A DNA stretch of 64,000 nucleotides from Paracoccaceae bacterium (GCA_024742695.1 JANSXY010000007.1:103372-167371); one strand, 5' to 3'. Counted from the first letter of the stretch, positions 38,143-48,403 are shown. The notes: a model not told the origin generated them from the letters alone. Program-made: numbers and translations.

Positions 38143-38415
38143 ATGGCGTTTCACGCAAGCCTCGACATGCATTTCTGGCTGACCCGCGGGATGGCGCGGC
38201 GCCTTGGCGTCAACCTGACCGAGGCGATGCACCAGGGTCTGCTGACCCGGGCGGATTTCGCCCAGATGGTCGCCCGCTGCCGGACCTGTTCCGACAGCCA
38301 GCGCTGCCTCGAGTTCCTGGCCGAACATCCCGAAAGCATCTCCGAACCGCCCGAGGGCTGCACCAATGCCCAGGTGCTGGACGAGTTGCGGCAACTGGTG
38401 AACGAGACGCGCTGA
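38143..38415 (+). CDS. DUF6455 family protein, copy 2
   Basis: A 90-residue paralogue of the preceding gene, 14 bases downstream. It has RLGVNLTEAMHQGLLTRADF, the Cys cluster CRTCSDSQRCLEFL and GCTNAQVLDELRQL, so four Cys in the same spacing. GGAGGTCACG precedes the ATG. Tandem duplication of a small Cys-rich protein under an FNR-type site suggests redox or metal handling. No membrane segment. Confidence 0.82.
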   Translation: MAFHASLDMHFWLTRGMARRLGVNLTEAMHQGLLTRADFAQMVARCRTCSDSQRCLEFLAEHPESISEPPEGCTNAQVLDELRQLVNETR

Positions 38416-38498
38416 GCAGCGGGGTTCCGCCGGCCCGGAACGGCAGGTAGGCTGCGGTTCCGGCGCGGGCTTGGCGCTTCGCAACTTCGGCAATCGAC

Positions 38499-38876
38499 AT
38501 GATCGATCTTCTGGTGCTGCGCGACATCGCGCGCGATCGCGGATCCCGCTATGCGGTGGCCGGTGCGCCGGCGTCGACCCGGGCCGAGGCCGAAGCCGCG
38601 CTGGCCGAACTGCGGCGCGACCGGAAGTTCGCGAAGGCCACGCACAACAGCTGGGCCGTGCTGCTGGAGGCCGGGGGGCGGCGCGAACCGGTGAAGCACG
38701 ACGATGGCGAGGCCGGCGCGGGCATGGTGATCCTGCGGGTGCTGGAGGGGGCGGGGCTGGTCAACCACGTGGTCATCGTCACCCGCTGGTACGGCGGGGT
38801 GCAGCTTGGCGGCGACCGGTTCCGCCATGTCGCGACGGCGGCGCAGGCCTATCTGGCGGCGCGCGGGCCGGGCTAG
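38499..38876 (+). CDS. YigZ/IMPACT-like (UPF0029) short protein
   Basis: A 125-residue protein matching the N-terminal UPF0029 domain of Yig[38 protein letters not shown] and [17 protein letters not shown]. Typical YigZ is about 200 residues with a second domain, which is missing, so this is a single-domain form. The fold is related to translation-factor domains; function unknown. It ends overlapping the convergent rimO stop by four bases. Confidence 0.8.
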   Translation: MIDLLVLRDIARDRGSRYAVAGAPASTRAEAEAALAELRRDRKFAKATHNSWAVLLEAGGRREPVKHDDGEAGAGMVILRVLEGAGLVNHVVIVTRWYGGVQLGGDRFRHVATAAQAYLAARGPG

Positions 38877-40255
38877 ACCCGCCGCCCCCACAGGTCGTAC
38901 TCGCCCGCCTCGTCGACCTCGACGGTCACGATGTCGCCCGGCGCCAGCCCCTCGAAGCCTTCGTCGATGTAGAGGTTGCCGTCGATCTCCGGCGCGTCGG
39001 CCCGGGTGCGACAGGTGGCGCCCTCGGCATCGACCGCGTCGACGATCACCTCCAGCCGCCGGCCGACCTTCGCGGCCAGCTTCGCCTCGGAAATCGCCTG
39101 CGCCTTTTCCATGAACCGGTGCCAGCGCTCGTCCTTGACCTCTTCGGGCACATGGTCGGGCAGCGCGTTCGAGCGCGCGCCGGCAACGTTTTCGTAGCGG
39201 AAACAGCCGACGCGATCGAGCTGCGCCTCGTCGAGCCAGTCGAGCAGGCACTGGAACTCCGCCTCCGTCTCGCCGGGATAGCCGACGATGAAGGTCGATC
39301 GCAGCGCGATCTCGGGGCAGGTCGCGCGCCACGCGGCGATCTCGTCCAGCGTCCTGGTCGCCGCCGCCGGCCGGGCCATGCGGCGCAGCGTGTCGGGGTG
39401 GGCATGCTGGAACGGGATGTCGAGATAGGGCAGCACAAGCCCCTCGGCCATCAGCGGGATCAGGTCGCGCACATGCGGGTAGGGATAGACGTAGTGCAGC
39501 CGTACCCAGGCCCCCAGCCGCCCCATTTCGCGCGCCAGGTCGGTGATGTGGCTGCGCACCTCGCCGCCCTTCCAGGGGTGAACGTCATGCTTGCGGTCGA
39601 CGCCGTAGGCCGAGGTGTCCTGGCTGATCACCAGAAGCTCCTTCACCCCGGCCTCGACCAGCCTTTCGGCCTCGCGCAGCACGGCATGGGCCGGGCGGCT
39701 GACCAGTTTGCCGCGCATGTCGGGGATGATGCAGAACCGGCAGGCGTGGTTGCAGCCCTCGGAAATCTTCAGGTAGCTGTAGTGCCTTGGCGTCAGCTTG
39801 ACGCCGGTGGCCGGCAACAGGTCGACGAACGGGTCGGGCGCGGGCGGCACGGCGGCATGCACCGCGTCCAGCACTGCCTCGTATTGCTGCGGCCCGGTGA
39901 CCGCCAGAACCGACGGATGCGCGCCGGTGATGTATTCGGGCTCCGCGCCGAGGCATCCGGTGACGATCACCCGGCCGTTCTCGGCCAGCGCCTCGCCGAT
40001 CGCCTCGAGGCTTTCGGCCTTGGCACTGTCGAGAAATCCGCAGGTGTTGACGATCACCGCTTCCGCGCCCGCGTAGTCGGGGCTGACGGCGTAGCCCTCG
40101 GCCCGAAGCCGGGTCAGGATGCGTTCGCTGTCCACCAGTGCCTTGGGGCAGCCGAGGCTGACCATGCCGATCGTCGGCTGGCCGGGGCGGCGCGCGGCGT
40201 CGAACACCGGCGCGGGGGCAAGGTCGGGGCGAAGTTCTGGCGGGTTGGCGGACAT
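38873..40255 (-). CDS. rimO: Ribosomal protein S12 methylthiotransferase
   Basis: A 460-residue radical-SAM enzyme adding a methylthio group to an Asp of ribosomal protein S12. The auxiliary cluster Cys are Cys36 ([13 protein letters not shown]), Cys72 ([11 protein letters not shown]) and Cys101 (VTGCLG); the radical-SAM triad is Cys168, Cys172 and Cys175 in [18 protein letters not shown] domain closes the protein. The SLGCPK motif separates RimO from MiaB. Start [10 protein letters not shown] is the best match, though without a clear ribosome binding site. Confidence 0.95.
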   Translation of the reverse strand: MSANPPELRPDLAPAPVFDAARRPGQPTIGMVSLGCPKALVDSERILTRLRAEGYAVSPDYAGAEAVIVNTCGFLDSAKAESLEAIGEALAENGRVIVTGCLGAEPEYITGAHPSVLAVTGPQQYEAVLDAVHAAVPPAPDPFVDLLPATGVKLTPRHYSYLKISEGCNHACRFCIIPDMRGKLVSRPAHAVLREAERLVEAGVKELLVISQDTSAYGVDRKHDVHPWKGGEVRSHITDLAREMGRLGAWVRLHYVYPYPHVRDLIPLMAEGLVLPYLDIPFQHAHPDTLRRMARPAAATRTLDEIAAWRATCPEIALRSTFIVGYPGETEAEFQCLLDWLDEAQLDRVGCFRYENVAGARSNALPDHVPEEVKDERWHRFMEKAQAISEAKLAAKVGRRLEVIVDAVDAEGATCRTRADAPEIDGNLYIDEGFEGLAPGDIVTVEVDEAGEYDLWGRRV

Positions 40256-40357
40256 GGGGGCCGATATAGTCGGGCCGCGGGCCGGTGGAAAGGCCCAGCG
40301 CTTGCCCCGGCACGGGTGTGCCCCTAGGCTTTCGGAGGGATCGGTTCGGAGGTGATC

Positions 40358-42364
40358 ATGCGGTGGCTGTGGCGAATCCTCGGCGTGGTGGTCGGGCTTG
40401 TGGCCCTGCTTGCCGTCGCCATCGCCCTGGTGCCGACGGAGAAGGTCGCGGCGCTGGCGGCAGGCGAGTTTCGCAAGCTCACCGGGCGGGCGCTGACGAT
40501 CGGCGGTCCGGTCCGGCCGACGATCTGGCCCGAACTTGGCGTGCGTCTGGGCGAGGTGGCCGTCGCCGATGCGCCCTGGGCGGGGCCCGAACCGATGTTC
40601 GAGGCCGAGGCTCTGGCCGTGGCCGTCGATCTCGCGGCCCTGATCTCGGGCGAAGTGCGGATCACGGGGGTCGAGGCCGTGGCCCCGGTGCTGCGGCTGA
40701 CCCACGACGCCGAGGGGCGCGGCAACTGGGATCTTGCGCCGGCCGGCGCCGAGGCCGCCGCTATCCCCGGCGGCGGCGCCCCGGCGGCGGCCCGCCGCCC
40801 GTTCAGCCTTGACCGTGCGACCGTGACGGGGGGGCGGCTGACCTATCGCGATGCGGTGGCCGGGCAGGTCTTCGAGCTGTCCGATCTCGCGCTGGACACG
40901 GCGATCCCGGCGCTGGACGGGCCGGTTTCGGCCACGATTTCCGGGCGGCTGAACGGCGCGCCGCTCCGGGCCCGGATCGACCTGGCGCGGCTGTCGGACA
41001 CGCTGGCCGGGCGGATCGGCGGCCTGTCCGCCGACATCGCCCTGGCCGGCGCCACGGCCCGGTTCGAGGGCCGCGCCGGCGGTACGCCGATTTCGGCCGA
41101 AGGGCGGATCGCGCTGGCCGCCGAGGGGCTTGCCGCGCCCTTCGCCGCGCTGGGCCTGCCCGCGCCGGACCTTCCGCGGGGCGCGGGGCGCGATGCGCTG
41201 TCGCTGGAGGCCGGTGTGACGCTGGGGGCCGACGGCACGCTTTACCTGCGCGACATGGTGCTGGCGATGGACGACAACAGGGTCGCCGGCGCGGTCGACC
41301 TCGCCACGCGCGGCGACCGGCCCCGCCTGACCGCGGACCTGACGGCGGGCCGGCTGTCCCTGCCCGCCGGTGCGGCATCGCCGGGCGGCGGTTCGGGCGG
41401 CGGATCGGGCGGCGGCGGCGCGGACGCCGGCGGCTGGCCCAGCGCCGCGATCGACGTCTCGGCGCTGGGGCTTCTCGATGCCACCGTCGGACTGACCGCC
41501 GAGGGGATCGTCGCGGGCCCCGTCACGCTGGACCGCACCGCGGTCCTGGCCCGGCTCGACGACCGGCGGCTCGTGGTGGAGATCGCCGAGATGCGGGCCT
41601 ATGGCGGCCGCGTCGCCGGCGAGGCGGTGGTGAACGGCCGCGGCGGGCTGTCGGCCTCCGCCGATTTCGATATCCGCGGGATCGCGCTGCAACCGCTGCT
41701 CGCGGCCTTCGCCGGGACCGACCGGCTGCTGGCCACTGCCGACGGTCGGCTGCGGGTGCTGTCCTCCGGCGCGTCGGTCGATGCGCTGGTCCGGCGCCTG
41801 TCGGGCGAGGGCCGGATCACGCTGGGACAGGGCGAGTTGCGCGGTCTCGACATCGCGGGGATGATCCGCAACCTCGATCCGGGGTACGTGGGCGAGGGGC
41901 AGAAGACGATCTTCGACAGCATCGGCGCAAGCTTCTCGATCGCCGACGGGGTTCTGCGCAACGACGATCTCGCCTTCGCCGCGCCACTGCTGACCGCGGC
42001 GGGGCAGGGCACGGTCGACCTTGGCCGCCGCAGCCTGGACTACCGGCTGACGCCGCGGGCGCTGCCCGGCGCGGACGGCACCGGTGGCGTGATGGTGCCG
42101 GTGACGATCGCGGGCCCCTGGTTGGACCCGCGCATCGGGCTGGACCTGGAATCGCTGGCCGAACAGCGGCTGAAGATCGAGGAGGAAAAGGTGCGCGCCC
42201 GCGCGGAGGAAGAATTGCGCAGGAAGGCCACCGAGCTTGGCGTCACGCCGCAGGAAGGCGAGTCGCTGGAAGACGCGGCGAAACGCAAGCTCGAGGATCG
42301 CGCCGAGGAAGTGCTGAAGCGCGAGGGCGACAAGCTGCTGCGCGGGCTTTTCGGCGGGAACTGA
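40358..42364 (+). CDS. AsmA family protein
   Basis: A 668-residue envelope protein with one N-terminal membrane helix ([21 protein letters not shown]) and a large periplasmic part. The AsmA N-terminal signature [18 protein letters not shown] and the C-terminal AsmA_2-like [15 protein letters not shown] are present. The family is linked to lipid transport between membranes. A Gly/Ser-rich spacer (about 341-362) splits the two parts. The charged helical end has repeated Glu/Arg/Lys. GGAGG favours ATG 40358 over GTG 40352. Confidence 0.88.
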   Translation: MRWLWRILGVVVGLVALLAVAIALVPTEKVAALAAGEFRKLTGRALTIGGPVRPTIWPELGVRLGEVAVADAPWAGPEPMFEAEALAVAVDLAALISGEVRITGVEAVAPVLRLTHDAEGRGNWDLAPAGAEAAAIPGGGAPAAARRPFSLDRATVTGGRLTYRDAVAGQVFELSDLALDTAIPALDGPVSATISGRLNGAPLRARIDLARLSDTLAGRIGGLSADIALAGATARFEGRAGGTPISAEGRIALAAEGLAAPFAALGLPAPDLPRGAGRDALSLEAGVTLGADGTLYLRDMVLAMDDNRVAGAVDLATRGDRPRLTADLTAGRLSLPAGAASPGGGSGGGSGGGGADAGGWPSAAIDVSALGLLDATVGLTAEGIVAGPVTLDRTAVLARLDDRRLVVEIAEMRAYGGRVAGEAVVNGRGGLSASADFDIRGIALQPLLAAFAGTDRLLATADGRLRVLSSGASVDALVRRLSGEGRITLGQGELRGLDIAGMIRNLDPGYVGEGQKTIFDSIGASFSIADGVLRNDDLAFAAPLLTAAGQGTVDLGRRSLDYRLTPRALPGADGTGGVMVPVTIAGPWLDPRIGLDLESLAEQRLKIEEEKVRARAEEELRRKATELGVTPQEGESLEDAAKRKLEDRAEEVLKREGDKLLRGLFGGN

Positions 42365-42379
42365 GCGCGCGCGCGGGCC

Positions 42380-42997
42380 TCAGCGCCGCCGGTCGCGGCG
42401 CGACGACATCGGCTGGAACGCCACGCCGACATGCGCGTCGCAATAGGGCTTGCCCTGCTGCGTCGGCAGGCCACAGAACCAGAAATCCGGCGTCGCCGGA
42501 TCGCCGATCGGCCATTTGCAGGTCCGTTCCGTCAGCTCCATCAGCGACAGCTTGCGCGCCTTCTTCTCGGCCTCGCGCACCGTCGCCATCGCCTCGGCGC
42601 TGATTTCGCCGGCGGCGGGCTGCGGCGGCAGCGGCTGGCCGGCCGGCGTGACCGGCTTGCGCACCGCCGGGGCGGTCACGGCCGCGGCGGGCGCCGAGGG
42701 CGCGCGCGGTTCCGGCGCCGGATCGGGCGCAAGCGCCGGCTGGGCGCTTTCTTCGCCGCGGCCCGCCGTCGCCGGTTCTGCCGCCGGCGCCGGCTTCGGC
42801 GCCTTCGCCGGCTCGGGCTTCGTCGCGGGCGTCGCCGGGGCCGGACCGCCGGCCCGGTTCGACAGGCCGAGGCGGTGCACCTTGCCGATCACCGCGTTTC
42901 GGGTCACGCCGCCAAGCTCCTTGGCGATCTGGCTGGCCGATTGTCCCTCGGCCCACATCTTCTTCAGCGTCTCGACGCGCTCGTCGGTCCAGGACAT
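42380..42997 (-). CDS. gcrA: GcrA cell-cycle regulator
   Basis: A 205-residue sigma-70 cofactor. The N-terminal helix-turn-helix MSWTDERVETLKKMWAEG, QIAKELGGVTRNAVIGKVHRLGL is the GcrA signature; the C-terminal part has CKWPIGDP, FWFCGLPTQQGKPYCDAH, a small Cys/His site that contacts sigma-70. Between them is a long Ala/Pro linker. In Caulobacter GcrA acts at CcrM-methylated GANTC promoters. It converges with asmA-like and is divergent from argD across 411 bases. Confidence 0.95.
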   Translation of the reverse strand: MSWTDERVETLKKMWAEGQSASQIAKELGGVTRNAVIGKVHRLGLSNRAGGPAPATPATKPEPAKAPKPAPAAEPATAGRGEESAQPALAPDPAPEPRAPSAPAAAVTAPAVRKPVTPAGQPLPPQPAAGEISAEAMATVREAEKKARKLSLMELTERTCKWPIGDPATPDFWFCGLPTQQGKPYCDAHVGVAFQPMSSRRDRRR

Positions 42998-43408
42998 CCT
43001 CGGCCCTTCATGCTGCTGGGGCGGGGCGGGAGCCCGCCGGTCGCGGAAAATCGGCTGTCCCCATAGTAGTGGGGACGGGTCGAGATACAAGGCGGCGGGC
43101 CGGGATGCAAGGCGCGAGCGGCGGGACGGGGCCGTTCGCCCGCGCCGGCGACGGGCCGGGCGCGCGCGGCGCGCGTGCCGCCCATTTCGCGGTGGACAGG
43201 GGCCCGCGCGGTGCGCTATCGGACCGCGCATGATCGACCGGTCCCGCCATCGCCCGCGTTCCCGACGTCGCCGCCGCCGCGGCTGACGTCCGATCCCTTG
43301 CGGTCGCATCCCGGCGGCCGCCGTTCCCCAGCCCGCCGCCGAACCGCCCCGCGTTGACACGCGCGCGCCGCTTTGGCACCCATTGGCCTTCCTCGCCGGA
43401 GACATCGC
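42998..43408. other. 411-base intergenic region between gcrA and argD
   Basis: This is the longest gene-free stretch of the window. It holds a predicted gcrA promoter and a palindrome on the gcrA side (43057-43090). The rest is extremely GC-rich; open frames across it are Arg/Ala/Pro-rich with no ribosome binding site and no recognisable protein. The argD side (43340-43408) contains TTGACACGCGCG at 43353, a possible -35 for argD, but no convincing -10. Confidence 0.6.
43063..43090 (-). promoter_or_regulatory. Predicted gcrA promoter overlapped by a palindrome
   Basis: On the minus strand TTGTAT (43090-43085), 16 bases, and TACTAT (43068-43063) form a sigma-70-like promoter starting near 43056, giving a leader of about 59 bases. 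The -10 is embedded in the inverted repeat GTCCCCA (43057-43063) and TGGGGAC (43070-43076), so a protein bound there would occlude RNA polymerase. Confidence 0.5.
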
Positions 43409-44590
43409 ATGATCCCCGCCGTCCTTCCGACCTACAATCGCGCCCCGCTCGCCTTCGAGCGCGGCGAAGGCTCCTGGCTGATCGACACCGAGGGCGGCCG
43501 ATATCTCGACCTGACCTCCGGCATCGCGGTCAACGCGCTCGGCCATGCCCATCCCGCGCTGGTCGCGGCGCTGGCCGACCAGGCCGGCAAGCTCTGGCAT
43601 GTCTCGAACCTGTACCGGATCCCCGAACAGGAACGCCTGGCCGAGGCCTTGGTCGAGAAGACCTTCGCCGATACGGTGTTCTTCACCAATTCCGGCACCG
43701 AGGCCGCGGAACTCGCGATCAAGATGGTGCGCAAGTACTGGGCCGACCGGGGAGAGCCGGAGCGGGTCGAGATCGTGGCCTTCGAGGGCGCGTTCCACGG
43801 CCGGTCGACGGGGGCCATCGCCGCGGCCGGGGGCGAGAAGCTGACCAAGGGGTTCGGCCCGCTGATGCCGGGCTTCCGGCACCTGCCCTGGGGCGATCAC
43901 GAGGCGCTCCGCGCCGCCGTCGGCCCTGAGACCGCCGCGATCCTCGTCGAGCCGATCCAGGGCGAGGGCGGCATCCGGCCCCTGCCCGATGCCTGCCTCA
44001 AGGGCCTGCGGGCGCTGTGCGACACCAACGGCGCGCTGCTGGTGCTGGACGAGGTGCAATGCGGCATGGGCCGCACCGGCCGGCTGTTCGCGCATGAATG
44101 GTCCGGGATCGCGCCCGACGTGATGATGGTCGCCAAGGGGATCGGCGGGGGCTTTCCGCTGGGCGCCGTGCTGGCGACCGAACGTGCCGCCTCGGGGATG
44201 ACGGCGGGCACCCACGGGTCCACCTACGGCGGCAACCCGCTTGGCTGTGCCGTGGGCCTGAAGGTGATGGAGATCGTCTCCGACCCGGCGTTCCTCGATG
44301 CGGTGGCGCGCAAGGGCGGGCTCCTGCGGCAGCGGCTCGAAGGGCTCGTCGCCACGCATCCCGAGATCTTCGAGTCGGTGCGCGGCCAGGGCCTGATGCT
44401 GGGCCTGAAATGCCGCGCCGCCGCCGCCGATGTCGTTGCGGCGGCGCGCGCGGAGGCGCTGCTGACGGTGCCGGCGGCGGACAACGTGGTGCGCCTGCTG
44501 CCGCCGTTGACGATCAGCGAGTCCGAGATCGGCGAGGCCGTCGACCGGCTCGACCGGGCCGCGGCCCGGCTCGCGGCGCCGGCGCCATGA
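43409..44590 (+). CDS. argD: Acetylornithine aminotransferase
   Basis: A 393-residue class III PLP aminotransferase converting N-acetylglutamate semialdehyde to N-acetylornithine in arginine synthesis (some also act in lysine synthesis). SGIAVNALGHAHP, FFTNSGTEAAELAIK, LLVLDEVQCGMGRTG and the PLP Lys in VAKGIGGGFPLGA appear in order. The start MIPAVLPTYNRAPL fits family members. argF follows 106 bases later, separated by repeat copy 2. Confidence 0.95.
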   Translation: MIPAVLPTYNRAPLAFERGEGSWLIDTEGGRYLDLTSGIAVNALGHAHPALVAALADQAGKLWHVSNLYRIPEQERLAEALVEKTFADTVFFTNSGTEAAELAIKMVRKYWADRGEPERVEIVAFEGAFHGRSTGAIAAAGGEKLTKGFGPLMPGFRHLPWGDHEALRAAVGPETAAILVEPIQGEGGIRPLPDACLKGLRALCDTNGALLVLDEVQCGMGRTGRLFAHEWSGIAPDVMMVAKGIGGGFPLGAVLATERAASGMTAGTHGSTYGGNPLGCAVGLKVMEIVSDPAFLDAVARKGGLLRQRLEGLVATHPEIFESVRGQGLMLGLKCRAAAADVVAAARAEALLTVPAADNVVRLLPPLTISESEIGEAVDRLDRAAARLAAPAP

Positions 44591-44597
44591 CGGCGCG

Positions 44598-44668
44598 CGA
44601 TTTTGGTCCCGAAATATCCTCGGGGGGTGAAGCGGCCGCCAGGCCGCGAGGGGGGCGGACAGCCCCCC
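44598..44668 (-). repeat. Intergenic structured repeat, copy 2
   Basis: Read on the minus strand, GGGGGGCTGTCCGCCC, a longer spacer, then CACCCCCCGAGGATATTT and CGGGACCAAAATCG. Both arms match copy 1 at 32574-32625, with two differences in the right arm and one in the left. The spacer carries its own 6-bp hairpin (44632-44637 with 44642-44647) that copy 1 lacks. It lies between argD and argF and points against their transcription. Confidence 0.75.
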
Positions 44669-44696
44669 TTGCCCTCGCAACCACCACAGGCATGAC

Positions 44697-45626
44697 ATGA
44701 CCCGGCACTTTCTCGACATTCACAAGACCGACGCCGCCGAGTTGCGCGCGATGATCGACGCGGCCCGCGCGATGAAGACCGCCCGTGACGGCAGGCCGCG
44801 CGGCATGCCCGACGACGACCAGCCGCTCGCCGGCCGCATGGTCGCGCTGATCTTCGAGAAACCCTCGACCCGGACGCGGATCTCCTTCGATGTCGGGGTG
44901 CGGCAGATGGGCGGGCAGACGATGGTCCTGTCGGGGGCCGACATGCAGCTGGGCCATGGCGAGACGATCGCCGACACCGCGCGGGTGCTGTCGCGCTACG
45001 TCGACCTGATCATGATCCGCACCTTCGAGGAGGCGACGCTTCTGGAAATGGCGGAGCATTCCGACGTGCCGGTGATCAACGGCCTGACGAACCGGACCCA
45101 CCCCTGCCAGATCATGGCCGACGTGATGACCTACGAGGAACATCGCGGCCCGATCGACGGCAAGAAGGTGGTGTGGTCCGGCGACGGCAACAACGTCTTC
45201 GCCTCCTTCGCCCATGCCGCCGGCCAGTTCGGCTTCGACCTGACCTTCACCGGGCCCGAAACGCTCGATCCCGAACCGGCCTGGTTCGACTGGTGCGCGG
45301 CCAAGGGCCATCCGATCACGGTGGAGCGCGATCCCGACGCCGCCGTGACCGGCGCCGACCTGGTGGTGACCGACACCTGGGTGTCGATGCACGATCCGCA
45401 GTCGGCGCGCGAACGGCGGCACAACCAGTTGCGCCCCTACCAGGTCAACGAGGCGCTGATGGCGCGGGCCAAGCCCGACGCGCTGTTCATGCACTGCCTG
45501 CCCGCGCATCGCGACGACGAGGCGACGAGCGCGGTGATGGACGGGCCGCATTCGGTGATCTTCGACGAGGCAGAGAACCGGTTGCACGCGCAGAAGGCGA
45601 TCCTGCGCTGGTGTCTCGGGGTGTGA
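44697..45626 (+). CDS. argF: Ornithine carbamoyltransferase
   Basis: A 309-residue transferase condensing ornithine with carbamoyl phosphate to citrulline. The carbamoyl-phosphate motif [14 protein letters not shown] is near residue 53, [11 protein letters not shown] follows, and the ornithine-binding SMHDP-like region and [12 protein letters not shown] are intact. With argD upstream this is an arginine-synthesis pair, and its cosubstrate is made by carB in the same window. Confidence 0.96.
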   Translation: MTRHFLDIHKTDAAELRAMIDAARAMKTARDGRPRGMPDDDQPLAGRMVALIFEKPSTRTRISFDVGVRQMGGQTMVLSGADMQLGHGETIADTARVLSRYVDLIMIRTFEEATLLEMAEHSDVPVINGLTNRTHPCQIMADVMTYEEHRGPIDGKKVVWSGDGNNVFASFAHAAGQFGFDLTFTGPETLDPEPAWFDWCAAKGHPITVERDPDAAVTGADLVVTDTWVSMHDPQSARERRHNQLRPYQVNEALMARAKPDALFMHCLPAHRDDEATSAVMDGPHSVIFDEAENRLHAQKAILRWCLGV

Positions 45627-45704
45627 GCGGCCGGTCGGCGCGCGGGTGCGGCCGCGACGGCCGGTGGCGGGATGGCTGCGGACCAGGATAGGGCGGGGCG
45701 CGCG

Positions 45705-46316
45705 ATGATCTTCACCGTGGCGATCGACGGGCCGGCGGCGGCGGGCAAGGGCACGATCTCGCGCGCCGTGGCGGCGCGGTTCGGCTTCGCCCATCTCGAC
45801 ACCGGGCTTCTGTATCGCGCGGTGGGCGCGAAGGGCGGTGATCCGGTGGCGGCGGCGCGCGGCCTGGTGCCGGCGGATCTCGACCGGACCGACCTGCGCA
45901 CGCTGGAGGCCGGGCAGGCGGCAAGCCGGGTCGCCGCGATCCCCGAGGTGCGCGCCGCGCTGGTCGACTTCCAGCGCGCCTTCGCCCGCCGCGCGGGCGG
46001 CGCGGTGCTGGACGGGCGCGACATCGGCACGGTGATCTGCCCGGCGGCGGAGGTGAAGCTTTACGTCACCGCCGCGCCGCAGGTCCGGGCGCGCCGGCGC
46101 TGGCTGGAACTGGGCGGCGACACGGCGCCGAAGAGCTACGACGCGGTGCTGGCCGAGGTGCGCGAGCGCGACGCCCGCGATACCGGACGGGCGGACGCGC
46201 CGTTGCGCCCGGCCGAAGATGCGCTCTTGCTCGACACGACCGAACTGACTATAGAGACCGCCGTCCAGAAGGCGATCAAGGCCGTCGAGCAGGGGATCGG
46301 GCAGGGTCGGGCGTAA
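45705..46316 (+). CDS. cmk: Cytidylate kinase
   Basis: A 203-residue kinase phosphorylating CMP and dCMP. The P-loop [12 protein letters not shown] (8-19), [12 protein letters not shown], the LID region [10 protein letters not shown] and the [13 protein letters not shown] motif identify it. It is followed by rpsA, the order cmk-rpsA-ihfB conserved across proteobacteria. The start [14 protein letters not shown] is fixed by the protein family; upstream residues are not conserved-looking. Confidence 0.95.
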   Translation: MIFTVAIDGPAAAGKGTISRAVAARFGFAHLDTGLLYRAVGAKGGDPVAAARGLVPADLDRTDLRTLEAGQAASRVAAIPEVRAALVDFQRAFARRAGGAVLDGRDIGTVICPAAEVKLYVTAAPQVRARRRWLELGGDTAPKSYDAVLAEVRERDARDTGRADAPLRPAEDALLLDTTELTIETAVQKAIKAVEQGIGQGRA

Positions 46317-46434
46317 GCCGCGGCCCTTTGCGTTTATCGCGCCATCCCGGCAATCGCGCTTGCGGACGCGACCAAAGACCGGCGGAGCCAACCGCCTGGC
46401 CTGAAAACCGACTTGCAAAGGAACCGAACGCCAC

Positions 46435-48120
46435 ATGGCTCAGAACGCATCGATGGAGGAATTCGAAGCCCTCCTCAAAGAAAGCTTCGAGATCGACACC
46501 CCCGACGAGGGCTCTGTCGTCAAGGGCAAGGTCATCGCCGTCGAGGCGGGCCAGGCCATCATCGACGTCGGCTACAAGATGGAAGGCCGCGTCGAACTCA
46601 AGGAATTCGCAAATCCCGGTGAAGCCCCGCAGATCGAGGTCGGCGACACCGTGGAAGTCTACCTCGACCGGGTCGAGAACGCCCGCGGCGAGGCCGTGAT
46701 CAGCCGCGAGAAGGCCCGCCGCGAAGAGGCGTGGGACCGGCTGGAGAAGGCCTACGAGAAGGAAGAGCGGGTCGAGGGCGCGATCTTCGGCCGCGTCAAG
46801 GGCGGCTTCACCGTCGATCTCGGCGGCGCCGTGGCCTTCCTGCCCGGCAGCCAGGTCGACGTGCGCCCGGTGCGCGACGCCGGCCCGCTGATGGGCCTCA
46901 AGCAGCCGTTCCAGATCCTCAAGATGGATCGCCGCCGCGGCAACATCGTGGTGTCGCGCCGCGCGATCCTGGAAGAAAGCCGCGCCGAACAGCGCGCCGA
47001 GGTGATCGGCCGCCTGTCCGAGGGCGACACGGTCGACGGTGTCGTGAAGAACATCACCGAATACGGCGCGTTCGTCGATCTCGGCGGTGTCGACGGCCTG
47101 CTGCACGTCACCGACATGGCGTGGCGCCGGGTCAACCATCCGTCGGAAATCCTGTCGATCGGCGAGACCGTCAAGGTCCAGGTCATCAAGATCAACAAGG
47201 AAACCCACCGCATCAGCCTCGGCATGAAGCAGTTGCAGTCCGATCCCTGGGACACGGTGGAGGAAAAGTTTCCGATCGGGTCGGTGCATCGCGGCCGCGT
47301 CACCAACATCACCGACTACGGCGCCTTCGTGGAGCTGGAAGCCGGGGTCGAGGGGCTTGTCCACGGCTCGGAAATGTCCTGGACCAAGAAGAACGTGCAT
47401 CCCGGCAAGATCGTCTCGACCAGCCAGGAAGTCGACGTCATGGTGCTGGAGATCGACACCGCGAAGCGCCGCGTGTCGCTGGGTCTCAAGCAGTGCATGC
47501 GCAACCCCTGGGAGGTTTTCGCCGAAAACCACCCGGTCGGCAGCGAGATCGAGGGCGAGGTCAAGAACATCACCGAGTTCGGCCTGTTCATCGGGCTGGA
47601 GAATGATATCGACGGGATGGTGCATCTCTCCGACCTCAGCTGGGACCAGCGTGGCGAGGAGGCGATCCAGAACTACCGCAAGGGCGACGTCGTGAAGGCC
47701 GCCGTCATCGAGGTCGACGTCGAGAAGGAGCGGATCTCGCTCTCGGTCAAGGCGCTCGAGGATGACACCTTCTCCGGTGCCGTCGACGGCGTGAAGCGCG
47801 GCTCGATCATCACCGTCACGGTGACGAAGATCGAGGACGGCGGGATCGAGGTGGAATACAACGGCATGAAGTCGTTCATCCGCCGCTCCGACCTCAGCCG
47901 CGACCGGGCCGAACAGCGCCCCGAGCGGTTCCAGGTGGGCGACCACGTCGATGTCCGGGTGACCAATGTCGACCCGAAGACCCGCCGGCTGGGCCTGTCG
48001 ATCAAGGCGCGCGAGATCGCCGAGGAAAAGGAAGCGGTGGAACAGTACGGCTCCTCCGACTCCGGTGCCTCGCTGGGCGACATTCTCGGCGCCGCGCTGA
48101 AGAACTCCGGCGACCGCTGA
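46435..48120 (+). CDS. rpsA: 30S ribosomal protein S1
   Basis: A 561-residue protein made of six S1 OB-fold repeats that binds mRNA leaders and delivers them to the 30S subunit. Repeats are visible from their cores VKGKVIAVEAGQAIIDVG, GRVKGGFTVDLGG, VVKNITEYGAFVDLGGVDGL, VTNITDYGAFVELEAGVEG, VKNITEFGLFIGLENDIDG and VTKIEDGGIEVEYNGM. AAAGGAACCG precedes the ATG. A strong terminator follows at 48148. Confidence 0.98.
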   Translation: MAQNASMEEFEALLKESFEIDTPDEGSVVKGKVIAVEAGQAIIDVGYKMEGRVELKEFANPGEAPQIEVGDTVEVYLDRVENARGEAVISREKARREEAWDRLEKAYEKEERVEGAIFGRVKGGFTVDLGGAVAFLPGSQVDVRPVRDAGPLMGLKQPFQILKMDRRRGNIVVSRRAILEESRAEQRAEVIGRLSEGDTVDGVVKNITEYGAFVDLGGVDGLLHVTDMAWRRVNHPSEILSIGETVKVQVIKINKETHRISLGMKQLQSDPWDTVEEKFPIGSVHRGRVTNITDYGAFVELEAGVEGLVHGSEMSWTKKNVHPGKIVSTSQEVDVMVLEIDTAKRRVSLGLKQCMRNPWEVFAENHPVGSEIEGEVKNITEFGLFIGLENDIDGMVHLSDLSWDQRGEEAIQNYRKGDVVKAAVIEVDVEKERISLSVKALEDDTFSGAVDGVKRGSIITVTVTKIEDGGIEVEYNGMKSFIRRSDLSRDRAEQRPERFQVGDHVDVRVTNVDPKTRRLGLSIKAREIAEEKEAVEQYGSSDSGASLGDILGAALKNSGDR

Positions 48121-48147
48121 TCGCCGGAACCGGATCGCGAGACCATG

Positions 48148-48175
48148 GGGCCCCGCCGCGCCGGCGGGGCCCTTT
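48148..48175 (+). terminator. Rho-independent terminator of rpsA
   Basis: A perfect 11-bp GC stem (48148-48158 with 48162-48172, loop of three) is followed by TTTCG, 27 bases past the rpsA stop. It separates rpsA from ihfB, which therefore probably has its own promoter in 48176-48403. Confidence 0.8.
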
Positions 48176-48403
48176 CGCGTTTCGAAGGGGTGATTCGCGG
48201 CCACGCCGCGCCGCGCCGCGGGTCGGGGCGATTCTGCGATGCGGCATCGCACCGCGAGCGCCAGAACCGTGACCTTCACGTCGCGCGGGCGGGAATCGGA
48301 CGCCTTTCCAAGGGCTTTCCTGTTTCCTGCGCTTCGGGTTTGGCCCTATAGTCCGTTGCGAAAAACAGTCGGCCGGCTCATGGCCGCACCCAGGGGGGCT
48401 TTG

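Noticed and set aside
43008..43379. A 123-codon minus-strand frame in the gcrA-argD gap
   Set aside because: Arg/Ala/Pro-rich, no ribosome binding site, and it would run over the predicted gcrA promoter.
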